64,000 bases of DNA from Hyalella azteca. Lineage: Eukaryota > Arthropoda > Malacostraca > Amphipoda > Hyalellidae. Under the pieces are notes generated by a model. It was not told the DNA's origin and searched no databases. It saw only the letters and a program-made list of their open reading frames with translations. This document shows, piece by piece, positions 46,801 through 57,118 of this stretch (its first letter is position 1; each line of letters begins with the position of its first letter). The translations under genes and the position numbers were made by a program. The DNA lies in the NCBI RefSeq assembly GCF_000764305.2, contig NW_025932414.1, forward strand, positions 45,226 to 109,225. Reading direction: 5' to 3'.

Positions 46801-49800
46801 AACTGCCGTCTCGACAAGACTGAAAAACTGCCGCTGGAACGAAATTAGTTAACATCTCATGTGCACCATACAATATGAACCGGTAAGCCTGGCTAATAAA
46901 CCCTGAATTTGTCGTGTCACGCTTAATTTGAAAATGTAAACGCTTGTGTTCAGACGACAGAGCTTCTAGCAAAAGCAAAAATGTTTGCTGCTACTCGGAT
47001 TACAGCGGTCGGTTAGTGTGCACTCTATATAGGCTTTCAATTACATTTTATTTCCTGACATTAACGAGTAGCACGCGGACAATGTGGCGAAAGGAAAAAA
47101 TTCTGGAAAGTTTGCTATCTCTCTAAGATTTTTGTACGGACATTTGGGCCCCCACAAAATTATTCTTGATTAAAGTGTTTTTTATCAACCATAGCTCCAG
47201 AAAATATAATAAAATTGATCAAATGATTTTCTGTTAAATTTAATTTCAACTATTCAATTTTGTAATGTAAACCCGGAACATCGGGGTGATACTTCCCAAC
47301 GAATAAACATAATTAAATTAAAAGTTAGTATGAAACATATACGGCCAAAATAAATTAATATTAAAAGTTCTTTAAGCCTGAATAAAAATTTAATAGCAAA
47401 AACCATTACAAGAAATTTGTCATACGTAAAATTAAAACATTTGCACAACGCTTAGAATAATTTCTGTTAGAAATTGCTAATGGACACGTTTTTTCATTAC
47501 TTCGCCATATTAAGTGAGATATTTAGTCATAAATTTCCACTATTAATTGCCTACGAAAATAGTTCAACAAAGTAAAATTTCAACTTTGAAATTAAGTTTT
47601 CAGTTAATTGGTGACCGAATCAACCATTCTGCTTTCTAAAAGTCATAATGCAAATTTTAGTGTGAAACTTATAATCGCGTAACTTTCGGCTAAATAAACA
47701 TGCATTATAAAAATTTCTTGCTGTGCACACCTTTTTTTTATCCATAACTTTCTCGTTACACAAAAAAACGGATTAAACCTGCTGTACTAAGACCAAAAAA
47801 TGCTTCAATACGAACTAATAGCCCTTTTTAATGCACATTCATGTCTGATCTAAAAAATCTTTCGATTAATATGTTAGTAAATAGTCTTGCCTAAAGGTAT
47901 AAAGTATTCATATACAATAATAACTATTGGTGTAGTTCGGCAAAAGCTTCTCTTTTATGCAAGTTTGATTGAAGACCAGAGCATGCTTTTGTTTACAATC
48001 TTCTTGTTCGTCTTTTCAATGAGTCGAACCAAATTTCTAGCTGGAGCCGGGAGATCGAAAAGCAGGTTTCCGAATGACATTTTAATAGATAGCGACGTTT
48101 CGAAAATACATTTTTCATTATCAAGCTGGTGAAGGTTTTACAACATTTGAAAACTTGATAATGAAAATTGTATTTTCGAAACGTCGCTATCTATTAAAAT
48201 GTCATTCGGAAACCTGCTTTTCGATCTCCCGGCTCCAGCTAGAAATTTGGTTCGACTCATTGAAAAGACGAACAAGAAGATTGTAAATAAAAAGCATGCT
48301 CTGGTCTTCAATCAAACTTGCATAAAATAATAACTATATGAATAATTACCACCTTCCAGGCATCTGAAGCTGAAAATACGTTGATAAAATATTGTTTCAA
48401 GGTGATCAACTCGCAATCAATGTTGTTTCAACGTTATTGGCATGGAGGGCAGTTTTTTGACTCACTTGCGTGACGCAGTTTTTTTACTCACTTGCGTGAC
48501 GCAGTTTTTTTACTCACTTGCGTGACGGCGAGCAGGTGTTTCCCGCTGCAAGCGCTTGACGAGACCTCGGCAATGGCCTGGCTGCTGGTGACGTCATAGA
48601 TGACGACATCGCCTCTGCACAGTCCCGCCACCAGCACGCTGGCGATCTGGCCACATATGGCATGGCATTTGCCGTGGCTTCAGCCACATATGGCAAGTTA
48701 TTTGCGTAGCTTCAACCACATATTGCACTACATTTGAAGTGACATCAACCACATAATGCATGGTATTTACCGTAGCTTAAGCCGCATATGGCATGTCATT
48801 GGCCGTGGCTTCAATGTTAAAAGTGCCCAAATTAAGAGCATCATCATTAATCATGGTGGTCTGCTGCATGATGCTCTAGAAATTCTATAACCATAAACGA
48901 TCGCAATAATCTGTTACTCGGCAATGGCGGTTTTCAAATACAAATTTAGCTGGTCAATAAGAATTTTCGAGGACGACGCATAGTTATAACAATGCATCGT
49001 CACTATGAACTTATAGTCTCTTACAATATATCAAAATTAGGCATGATATTATGTATATATATTTTTTGGATTATTAATGATCCCGCACGAGTGCTGGAGG
49101 AAGACACTCACGGTAGGATGGAACTGGACGCAGGTCACCCCGCAGGAGTGTAGCAGGAGGCGCTCAGGATGGCTGGGATTCTTGAGGCTGTATACGCACA
49201 CGGCGCCCGCACCCTCGGTGCCCAGCGTCTCTGCTGCGTTATTATTATTCAATTTAGTATATTCAAAAAATTATTATTATTTTATTTTTTCACTGTCCGC
49301 AGTGACTTATTTAATTGAGACGCACAAATAAATGCGCTTTATAGGACAAATTTTGTGTTCATTAAGAATTTTCAAATCATAATCGAGAGATGGTATATAG
49401 GGTATCAATTGAAATAAATTCTGGAAAGATTTGTAACTGTCAGTTATAGATTTCAAGCAATTATCAATGGATATCAAGGCATCAATGAATGATATTAAGC
49501 TATAATCAGGCAGTCAAAAATAAGCTAAAGGTTTGTTACTTATTATAAAATGATTATAAATTATTTCAAATTACTGAGATTCCAAATTGCCAACAAGGGA
49601 TCGGACGTCATCATCAGAAGATTGTAAGTTATAATCAATAATTACAAACTATCATCAAGAGATTATGAATATCATATGAATATTGCCCGTTATAATTAAG
49701 GGACAGTTAGTTATCTATAAAATATTGTAACTTCTCTTCAATTTCTCTTCATAGCTTGCCATCAAGAGATTGTAACTTAATGTCACGAAAGTGCAAGTTA

Positions 49801-52800
49801 TCATCAATTCTTGCATGTAACATTAAACAATCGGAAGTTATTGCGAAGAAAGTGTAAGTTATTATCAAATGATTGCAAGTCAGCATAAGAGATTGTAAGT
49901 TATTGTCAAGAAATTGCAAGTTAAAATCAAGTGATCACCAGCTAACATCAAGAGATTATAAGTCTCGTGACCTGAGGAGAATGAGGCGGCGAAGAGATCG
50001 CTGAAGACGGGGCTGAAGGAGAGGTCGGTGACGAGCAGGCCCCTGACGCCCTCCGTGAGGGTCGCGTTACGGCCGCCCCAGCCGCTCCAGTAGCCCGGCA
50101 CGAGCGTCAGGGCGGAGCTTGAGAAGCGCCACAGCGGCAGCAGGGTCCCCTCACGACCGCGGAAATCGTCGCTCTGGTCCTCCCAGAATTGAAAATCTGC
50201 GGTGCGTTATACCTAATAATTTATATAAAGGAACATGTAGACATCAATAAAATCGATGTATAATGATATTTTACCAACTAAAAATTGTTTCATTGGGAAA
50301 ATTCTTAAGAATCTCTAAGAAAATATAAACTCCGTTCAAAATTTGATGTAAGTTGACTTAATAATAGCACCTTCCCAATATTACGTATAATTATAACTAA
50401 GTCTCATCATATTTTCAAATGTTATGATATTCTCTCACCCATGTATTTGCTGCAATGCAACTTTATACAAAATTATCCATATCTTCGAGAGTCTTCTGAT
50501 TCATCACTGCCCCCTGCATTTACATTTTAACACTTTGCTCAGCATGCGCTGTTTCAAATGTTCCATGTTTTGCACTATGAAAATTTTATTTCCTCTGTTA
50601 TACTTCGTGAGTTTTCTGGTTGGCCTTCGCTTCCGAGCTTGTGATAAAAAAAAATTCACTCACCCTGCGCTATTTCATCATATGTGTTCTGGTTCACCAT
50701 CCGCTCGAGTATTTTAGCCGTGAAAGCGAGCCGCTTCAGTTGTGCCGGGGAGAGGTTGGGAAAGAGGGACTCCTGTAGAGGGGCTACAGGAGCAAGCAGG
50801 GCAACCTCAGAACCCGAAGGTGCTGGCGGCTGTGGTTCTTTCTGTGTGCGTATAAATGTTCATCAAATTTCTGTACTAAACAAAAATTCCAAGCATGCAT
50901 GAGGTGTAATAATTAATTAATTATTTATGACACCATATATAAATATTTCAACAAGTGAGCATAGAGAATTATGCGGTGTTGAAAGTCCCTAGTAAACTAA
51001 AAGGTGGAATACAGATAAAGTTACAGATAAGTTCGGTAAAGTTGACCGAAGTAATAGACAAGTATTTCATAGTTATGATTCCATGTTTCATTTCAATTTC
51101 ATCGATAAGAATCATCGTAAGAGCCAGTTTACAGTGATTATTATACTTTATGCGAATATTTTTAAAAAGAATTATACGAAATGCTTATTCTCGACTTTTG
51201 TTTACCCATCCTAATGTTAAGACCGATCTGGAACTTTTTCAAAGCTATTTTACCTTTTTCTTGGACGAAGATTTGTCTTTGGCTTTTTCTCTCTCCTCTT
51301 CAAGTAGCCGAGCCAAAGCTTGTTTTTTCGCGTAGTCTTTCCGGTAGGCGTCATAGATGTCGCTTGGACCAACGTTAACACAGAACGTGGTGCTGGGGGG
51401 TGGATCGGTCTGTACCATTTCATCCTGGCGGAGAGAGCGTTTTAATAAATTTCACATCCCTTATATTATTCATTTCAATTTAGTAGGCTCCCGAAAAAAA
51501 TGACGTCACGTTAAATGTTTCCGGGAGTCTGGCTGACTCTCTCCAGGAAATCGAAAAATAGTGTTCGTAAAACTGTCACGATGTTTCTCAGATTCTAGCT
51601 GACATAATCACTGAAATTGAAAAAAATTCTTCGTCAAGATTGTCGTGACGACATTTCTGAAGATCTAGCTGACCCACTATTTTAAATCATCCAAAAAATC
51701 GTTCGTAAAAGTCACCGTCACGATGTTTCTGAGAGTCTACTTGACCTACTCTCTGTGAATTCGAAAAAATCGTTAGCAAAACAATCCGCGAAGTTGTTTC
51801 TGAGATTCTGACTTACCTACTCTCAGGAAATTTAAAAAAAAAAATCGTTTACAAAGCTCACCGTGACGATGTTTCTGAGAGTCTGGCTGACTCTCTCACT
51901 GAAGTTGAAGGGGTTAGGCTGCGAGTCAAGCTTGCGGAGCTCCTCCTTGGAAATAACGTCCTCGCAGCCCTCCAGGTCGTCGACGCTCAGCTTTTCGTCA
52001 TCTCCTCCTTCTGCATGGCCCGCGTGGGCAGCGGTTGTGTTCTGCACTGCTCGCCGATTTTGAACAGAAATTGAAACTTCAGAATTTTTTTAAAATACTA
52101 CTCTGTACACTCAAAATATGTTAATAGAGTGCAAATATATTTGAAATAAATTTTCCTCGTAGTAAATTAATTTGTTTTGAAAATGGAATTCTGCTCCATA
52201 GCAATCGTATCAAACCCATTTTAATTTGGTTATACCTTTGAACTATAGGTATGAAATACCGGTATATATTGACAGAGCTGGGCAGCGCTACTTTGAAATG
52301 TAGCGCCGCTACCGCTACCGCTACATGCTCTAAATGTAGCGGGCGCTACCGCTACCGCTACATCCACTAGATTGTAGCGAGCGCTACCGCTGTCTCTTAT
52401 ACACATCTAGATGTGTATAAGAGACAGGAACAAAAAGGTCTTAGATTTCTGTTTTACATATGTGTACCAAGTTTCAAAACGATCCGTCTGTAAACAAAAA
52501 AGTTTTGTTGGAGGGTAGCCGGTCCCCTTAAGTAAAATCTAAAGGCTTTATCTATAAATGTAGCGGTAGCGCTGTAGCGGCAAAACCTCGTATCGCTACT
52601 TAAATATGTAGCGGGCGCTACCGCTACCGCTACATTGCCTTAAATGTAGAGTCGCTACCGCTACCGCTACTGAAAATGTAGCGGCCGCTAGTAGCGGCCG
52701 CTACATGTAGCGCGCTACTGCCCACCTCTGTATATTGAGTATATTAAATACATCCTAAGTCTGTATCGGGTAGTTTCACGTGAACTAGCATAAGGCAGGA

Positions 52801-55305
52801 ACAAGTGACATTATTAAAGTTGTACTTAGTAATTAAATATAAGAAAGCGTTAAGGGATGCCGTAATCTTATGAAAAACAGAAGCCCATCACCTAAAGCTC
52901 TCTCCTCTTGGATGGCGAGGAGGTCCTCCTTGAGCATGATTTTTGAAGGCAGGGTGAGGAGGTCGAGCGTCAGATCCTCGCATGGTAGGTACTTTCTGCT
53001 GGTGAAGTCGTAGTGTACCAAGTTCGCCACCTCAGGCGACACTGTGTTCAGCCTGATCTCGACTGTCGGCTCTCGCCGCGAGTCCTGCTAGTCGGAAAAC
53101 TCAGTGGCAAACAGAAGCGTGGTGCGGTGCCACTAGGAAAATGATGAAAAAGCAAGAGGTGGCACAGATGGAGAAAAGAGAAATGGAAAAGACAGTAAGA
53201 GATGAAGATAGACTCTTTGTGCATAACTTTGTTGTTGGTGTTTATGGGTTTGGTTTGGGTTGGGTGGGGAATGACAGGGAATGCTTGTCAGATGTTTTTC
53301 GCCTCTTGAGGGGGATGATTTTGAACTTAGCTGTGTTGGTCTTTATGAGCCATGAGCCATTTATTTTCTAATGTATTTCTAGGCTGCATGGAGTGTTGTA
53401 GCTGTTTTGCTGCGTAATTGTATAGGTATCGTCCGGCTGTTATTTGTATAGCGTCGTCTGCAAATGCTTTGCAGTCTGTGGTGAATTTAATTTTGTCTCG
53501 TCTCAAATAGGCAATTCTTTGAGATGAGTCGAAGTCTTTCATCGAGAGTTTCAGTACGTAGTCTTTCTTCCCAGTTCATACATGTACCAGCTGTGGTGAG
53601 GTATTTCGGGGACAGGGTTTGGGTCCTTGCAGATTCTGAATAGCCTAACTCTAACGGGTAGGAGTTCTTCGTGTCCTGGGATTAAAATCATTTATTCTTT
53701 GTACGGTTCGCCTCTTATTATTCTTTTCATTCGGTCTCGGTTGTCGTCATGGGTCTGGGTTGCCGGGGCTGGAGGCTCGATTTGGGGTATCCTTCGTCGA
53801 TCTGCGGTTCCGTAAGGTTCAGTGAGGACCATCTCATGTCGCCGTCATCTATGAATTCCGTTTTTAAGCTTCCAGTTATTGCTATCCGTGTTTGTTTCAT
53901 TCTAGTCATGGATGTAGAAGTTAAAAATTTGTCTGAGTCACGGTCGGTGAAGGTAGCGTCGATGTCGTAGTTGGCTGTAAGTGACTCAGAGCGAATTGAA
54001 CCGCATTCTTTCTGTCGTGCTAAGCTGGCGATGTGAGGCTTTTGCGAGCTTCTAATATTTTTGCAGTCAGTTTGAACTGAGTTGTATTGGTCAGAGTGAG
54101 GCTGTATTGAGTGATGTTGGCCTGTTGAATTACATGTTTTGCTATTCAGCGTTTGTTTGTTGTGTTTTCTTCGTTTTTTGGTCAAGTGCGTTCTCTTGTT
54201 TGTGAATGTTGGTTTGTTTCCTGTTGGTAGTTAGCGGCAAGTGTTTGGTGTTTTTTATGGCAGTTTAGACATTTTTTGTGTGTTGATGCGCTGGGTATGT
54301 CTGTTAGTAGGATGCGTATTCTGAGCAGAAGGGTGCGGTGGCGTGCATAGGTGAGTGGGGTGGTCTTTGAACTTGTAACATTTGTACGCGTATCAGATGA
54401 GCACGGAAAATTAAAGTTAATCTTACGAAAACAGAATGAGTTTGTACCGATTCGGTGGGAGATTCTCATGGAAAAAATTTGCATGTCCATACGTAGAAAA
54501 ATGAATTTGACTCCAAAAGGCTCCGTAAATGTTTCTCCGGCGAGTTAGGTCTAACTTGATTTGCATTGTAAGAGGCATGCTAGAAATAAAATAAAATTAG
54601 TGTCAACTTCGCAACTAATAAATCAAATTGGAAATATTGTGCAATGCAAATTTCTTAAAAAAATCAGAAAATGAATAGAATTTTCGTCATTTGTATTCAT
54701 AATTCGAAGCATACAGAAATTCGAAAAGTTTATGACTAAACATACTCACAGAATTCCTCAATAAAAAAACTAGTTATTAATCTTCAAATATATTGATGGT
54801 TTAACATAAGTATTTCAGTTGTGAATCTCTGGTATTGCCGCTAGGATTGGGTGCGTAAAAATTATTCCAAAAAATATTTTGAAGCTGAAAAATAGATAAA
54901 AATTGCTTAAAAAAATTGCCAGGCAATGCTAGTAGTTACATATTTATTCTAACTACAATCATGCTGGTTAAAGCGCGAGTTTAGACAAGCGTGCGTACAT
55001 ATATCTTACAATATCAAATTGTGGTTCAGATTTTACAGAAAATATTTCTACTCTACAAACTAAATAAATATAAGGGTTAATTTTAAATTTTCTGTCCAAA
55101 ATTTTCTTACTCAAACTTGGAGCTGGGTACATGTTAATAAATAATATAAATTATTATATGAGAATGGGAAACTTTAATTTTATATGTCAATATATATAAT
55201 AACTTTGATTTTTGACTATTTTTAACCGAGGTACAACTTTCGTGCACTGACCTCTTCGCTGAGCTCATCTTCTTCACTGGAGAGCTGACGTTCTTGCCAA
55301 GCCAT
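43830..55305 (-). CDS. DNAI1: Axonemal dynein intermediate chain 1 (outer arm), complete, 12 exons
   Basis: Exons (minus): 55252-55305, 52892-53084, 51862-52046, 51254-51424, 50664-50841, 49972-50196, 49112-49233, 48518-48646, 46056-46329, 45230-45458, 44300-44533, 43830-43965. Phases match throughout, giving 2130 nt and 709 aa (human DNAI1 699). Family landmarks: FNFSER (~128), QTDPPP (~149), ERMVNQNTYDEIAQDF (~247-262), GTLLPLW (277-283), VYSLKNPSHPE, SGKHLLAVTQVQW, WAPYSSTV (604-611) and RGHLVSFKLSPNLRR near the end. A WD40 propeller fills residues ~285-665. DNAI1 anchors outer-arm dynein in motile cilia and flagella. Two donors are GTGATG and one GTCACG, weaker than the rest. The start at 55305 has a good context (ggcATGg); in-frame ATGs at 55329 and 55341 are alternatives. 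Residues ~286-312 form a Ser/Gly-rich insertion not expected from vertebrate proteins. Intron 2 holds a hAT MITE with a sequencing adapter, but exon order agrees with the family. Confidence 0.93.
44690..44850. mobile_element. Decayed Penelope-type terminal fragments in DNAI1 intron 10
   Basis: Plus strand from 44766 (GATGGAGCTGG...ATGGTGAATTTACTTGACG...CTATGCTTTTAAA) aligns with the 3' UTR of the PLE at 29573-29660. An inverted core (minus strand TGATGGAGCTGATATCCGAAAC, split at about 44694-44717) lies 50 bp away, so two termini face each other. Confidence 0.55.
44865..45090. repeat. Short-unit GCGTAACGGTATA minisatellite
   Basis: About sixteen alternating AGCGTAAC(A/G)GTATAGCG and GGAGCGTAAC units in DNAI1 intron 10. 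Arginine/tyrosine-rich open frames are artefacts. Confidence 0.88.
46330..48517 (-). other. DNAI1 intron 8
   Basis: Holds a large inverted repeat (47916-48337) and, next to the donor, a triplicated splice site. Between 46500 and 47900 I see nothing beyond AT-rich DNA and a GAGTGGCA(A)G-type duplication at 46370-46460. Confidence 0.6.
47916..48337. mobile_element. Near-perfect inverted repeat, ~173-bp arms, probable Penelope-type head-to-head insertion
   Basis: Left arm about 47953-48125, right arm about 48154-48327, 28-bp loop, with only one substitution and one or two indels seen between arms. Each arm carries TTCGAAACGTCGCTATC next to CTTGATAATG, the layout of degenerate PLE hammerhead ends. 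A 12-bp direct repeat AATAATAACTAT (47916-47927 and 48326-48337) brackets it as a possible TSD. Relation to PLEs is inferred. Confidence 0.6.
48460..48518 (-). repeat. Triplicated splice donor of DNAI1 exon 8 (26-bp unit)
   Basis: The unit TGCGTCACGCAAGTGAGTAA holds the last bases of exon 8 and its GTGAGT donor. On the plus strand ACTCAC recurs at 48460, 48486 and 48512. Only the 48512-48517 copy fits the protein; using a distal copy adds 26 nt and shifts the frame. Confidence 0.92.
48647..48815. repeat. ~42-bp minisatellite at the acceptor of DNAI1 exon 8
   Basis: Four degenerate copies of CCACATATGGCATGGCATTT. The copy touching the exon supplies the acceptor (minus strand ccatatgtggccag). 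Confidence 0.8.
48816..49111 (-). other. Rest of DNAI1 intron 7
   Basis: AT-rich. Its first ~30 nt after the donor (minus) resemble the end of exon 7 (CACTCGTGCGGG against CACTCCTGCGGG), a possible partial junction duplication. Confidence 0.5.
49230..49236 (-). other. Tandem (NAGNAG) acceptor, DNAI1 exon 7
   Basis: Minus strand reads aacGCAGCAG then AGACGCTG. The first AG yields Ala-Glu-Thr, the second Glu-Thr, both in frame. Confidence 0.55.
49445..49971. repeat. ~24-bp degenerate array filling DNAI1 intron 6 from its donor
   Basis: On the minus strand, some twenty degenerate CTTGATGATAACTTACAATC units begin within about 15 nt of the GTCACG donor at 49971 and decay with distance. Confidence 0.85.
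50197..50663 (-). other. DNAI1 intron 5
   Basis: Nothing beyond AT-rich intron sequence. Confidence 0.5.
50842..51253 (-). other. DNAI1 intron 4
   Basis: Nothing beyond AT-rich intron sequence. Confidence 0.5.
51485..51910 (-). repeat. ~70-bp array derived from the end of DNAI1 exon 3
   Basis: Unit landmark (minus): CAGACTCTCAGAAACATCGT followed by CACGGTGA. The exon-resident copy is 51862-51910; about five degenerate copies follow in the intron near 51790, 51725, 51655, 51590 and 51520. Each spans the counterpart of ERVSQTLRNIVT and the donor, so the unit covers ~50 nt of exon plus ~20 nt of intron. Confidence 0.88.
52273..52730. mobile_element. hAT-like MITE in DNAI1 intron 2
   Basis: Perfect 8-bp TSD TATATTGA (52265-52272 and 52731-52738). 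Termini CAGAGCTGGGCAGCGC and, inverted, CAGAGGTGGGCAGTAGCG match the hAT CAGRGNTGGGCA pattern. The body is built of TAGCGGTAGCG-type short repeats in both orientations. The interior between 52390 and about 52555 is unreliable because of an adapter. Confidence 0.8.
52390..52427. other. Nextera mate-pair junction adapter (assembly artefact)
   Basis: CTGTCTCTTATACACATCT (52390-52408) is followed directly by its reverse complement AGATGTGTATAAGAGACAG (52409-52427): two Tn5 mosaic ends head to head, the circularisation junction of Nextera mate-pair libraries. Bases on the two sides may come from DNA kilobases apart. Confidence 0.97.
53084..53090 (-). other. Tandem (NAGNAG) acceptor, DNAI1 exon 2
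   Basis: Minus strand reads gacTAGCAG then GACTCG. Splicing after TAG or CAG gives products differing by one Gln, both in frame. Confidence 0.5.
53100..54550 (-). mobile_element. Decayed LINE ORF1 (gag-like) fragment in DNAI1 intron 1
   Basis: Minus-strand frames at 54490-54182, 54185-53727 and 53542-53327 follow one another with shifts between them. The first contains YARHRTLLLRIRILLTDIPS and then CLNCHKKHQTLAANY, a CCHC zinc-knuckle-like motif (C-x2-C-x4-H) whose last Cys is replaced, as in degraded non-LTR gag proteins. The second is basic then Ser/Thr/Pro-rich. GT-rich plus-strand composition differs from the surroundings. No reverse transcriptase seen. Confidence 0.42.
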
Positions 55306-57118
55306 GCCACCAGTTGCTGATGTTATCATTTTCTCTAGCATCAATTAATTGCCTTGTTGGAATTAGTGTCCTCTACTCGTGCTAAAGAATTGTCATATGA
55401 CAAGTGACGTGAAGTGGGTGCTAAATTAAAACTCTTATTTTTGTGTCCGAGCCGATACCATTGAGCTTACCACGCATCGTGCGTTATGATGAGTCAAATA
55501 AATAATGACTTAAAACCCGAGATCGTGAAATTTACGACATGTTTTTGAATTAAGGAATGACCTCGGATATTTTCTTATTTGTCACAGTCGTAGTTCGGCG
55601 ATAATCAATACAATGAATTGCTTCTAAACAAACGGGATACAGCTGTGGATTGATCCAAGCTTATGAAAATCTGAGTGTTTTAATCAACGAAGACTAAATA
55701 AAATTGTTATAACGGCACTTATTCGCATTCTTCATGGAAATATCACGCAGAATCAATTTCAAAATCTAGACTTGTTTTTGCTGTGAAACTTTCAATTGAT
55801 GTAGTAACGAAAGCCAACAATGTTGATAGCGGGAAATATGTACACAGGGAATTGCCGCTCGGTGAGTGCAACATGCATGGAAGTGAGCAGGACGATGTAG
55901 GTGCTCTTGCTGACCGCGGCTCTTGCATTCACATGCTTCACTAAAAAAATGCATGGCACTTTCTGCGAGTAGCACTGATACATCCTTTTTTCGGACCAAA
56001 CTGGGTTGAAATGACCCACCCAGGTGGAAAAAGTACATCGTTACTTGTTCAAAGTCTCATTCAATGAGTGTGTGCACAAAGCTATGTCCGAGTCAAAAAT
56101 TGTATCAGTACTCAACTTGAATCTCAATATTATTTAGGGATGGTTTAGAGGGTTTTAGCTTCGTAAATTAAATTACAGAATTTTAATTGGTTTAAAGTTT
56201 GTTTTACTTGCTGTTAGCTTATGAAGCGTTTGTTAGGTTGCTCAGCTGATCTCGACACTGTGGATAAATTAAATGATTGGCTTACTTATCGTTCTAGAAA
56301 ATATATTTTCAATCATTCTCGAAGAACATAACAACCATCTTTCATCAAAAGAAGTATTGTGACTTAACTGAAAATGTGGCTAATAAATCAAATGGCATTT
56401 ACGAATGGATGTTACGAAACCCGTCGTTAAAAATAATCAATTCTTAATAATCAGTTTTGCCATGAACTACTCTACACAAAAAGACGCTCAAGGAGATGTT
56501 TTTAGGTACAATAATTGATTAATATGAAGTAAGTAAATACCTAAGGAATTTAATTTTTGACAAGATAAAAAAACTCGGATGTTTTTTTCTACATTCCTTA
56601 TATAAATCAAGTTATGCAAATCAAGTTCAAGTTATGATTTTGAATCACATGTGCGTATACAGAAATAACAACCTTGTGGACTCGTATAATCTCGTCTCAA
56701 TCATCGCGGACTCGTTTCAATTTTTTAATCGTCTATTAAGTTTTATTTCATTGTGAAGTGGAAGTAAATATACTCTACAGTCTTTCTTTGTTTCACTTCA
56801 TGTAGATTTAAAATCTTCAAGAATTACCTTGGCCACGCTTTACTCTGCAGTAATTCTATACTATATTTCCAGGAATTCAAAACAGCCAATATTTTTATTA
56901 TTCAGCGTAAATTTTAGAGAAAGGTTCAGCACCTTCACTAAACATGATTTAATAATTGTTTTAAGAGATTTTTAGAATTGGTACATTAGTTTTAGGTTTA
57001 AAATGCATTAATTCATAACATGTTAGTTTTTATATGATAATCAGTACGCATACTGCTTACGTCAAAGGACGCCGGAAGCTTGTCTGTTCACGGCTCAAGC
57101 GACGTGGTCGGAACTTAC
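55306..57118. other. Upstream of DNAI1
   Basis: Probable 5' UTR/promoter of DNAI1. A minus-strand open frame at 55792-56019, preceded by a pyrimidine-rich acceptor (catttcaacccag), encodes RMYQCYSQKVPCIFLVKHVN and ends at TGA; I recognise no family. Confidence 0.35.

Noticed and set aside
52390..52427. Natural 38-bp palindrome or Tn5/IS50 insertion
   Set aside because: It is exactly two 19-bp mosaic ends head to head with nothing between, the signature of a Nextera mate-pair junction.
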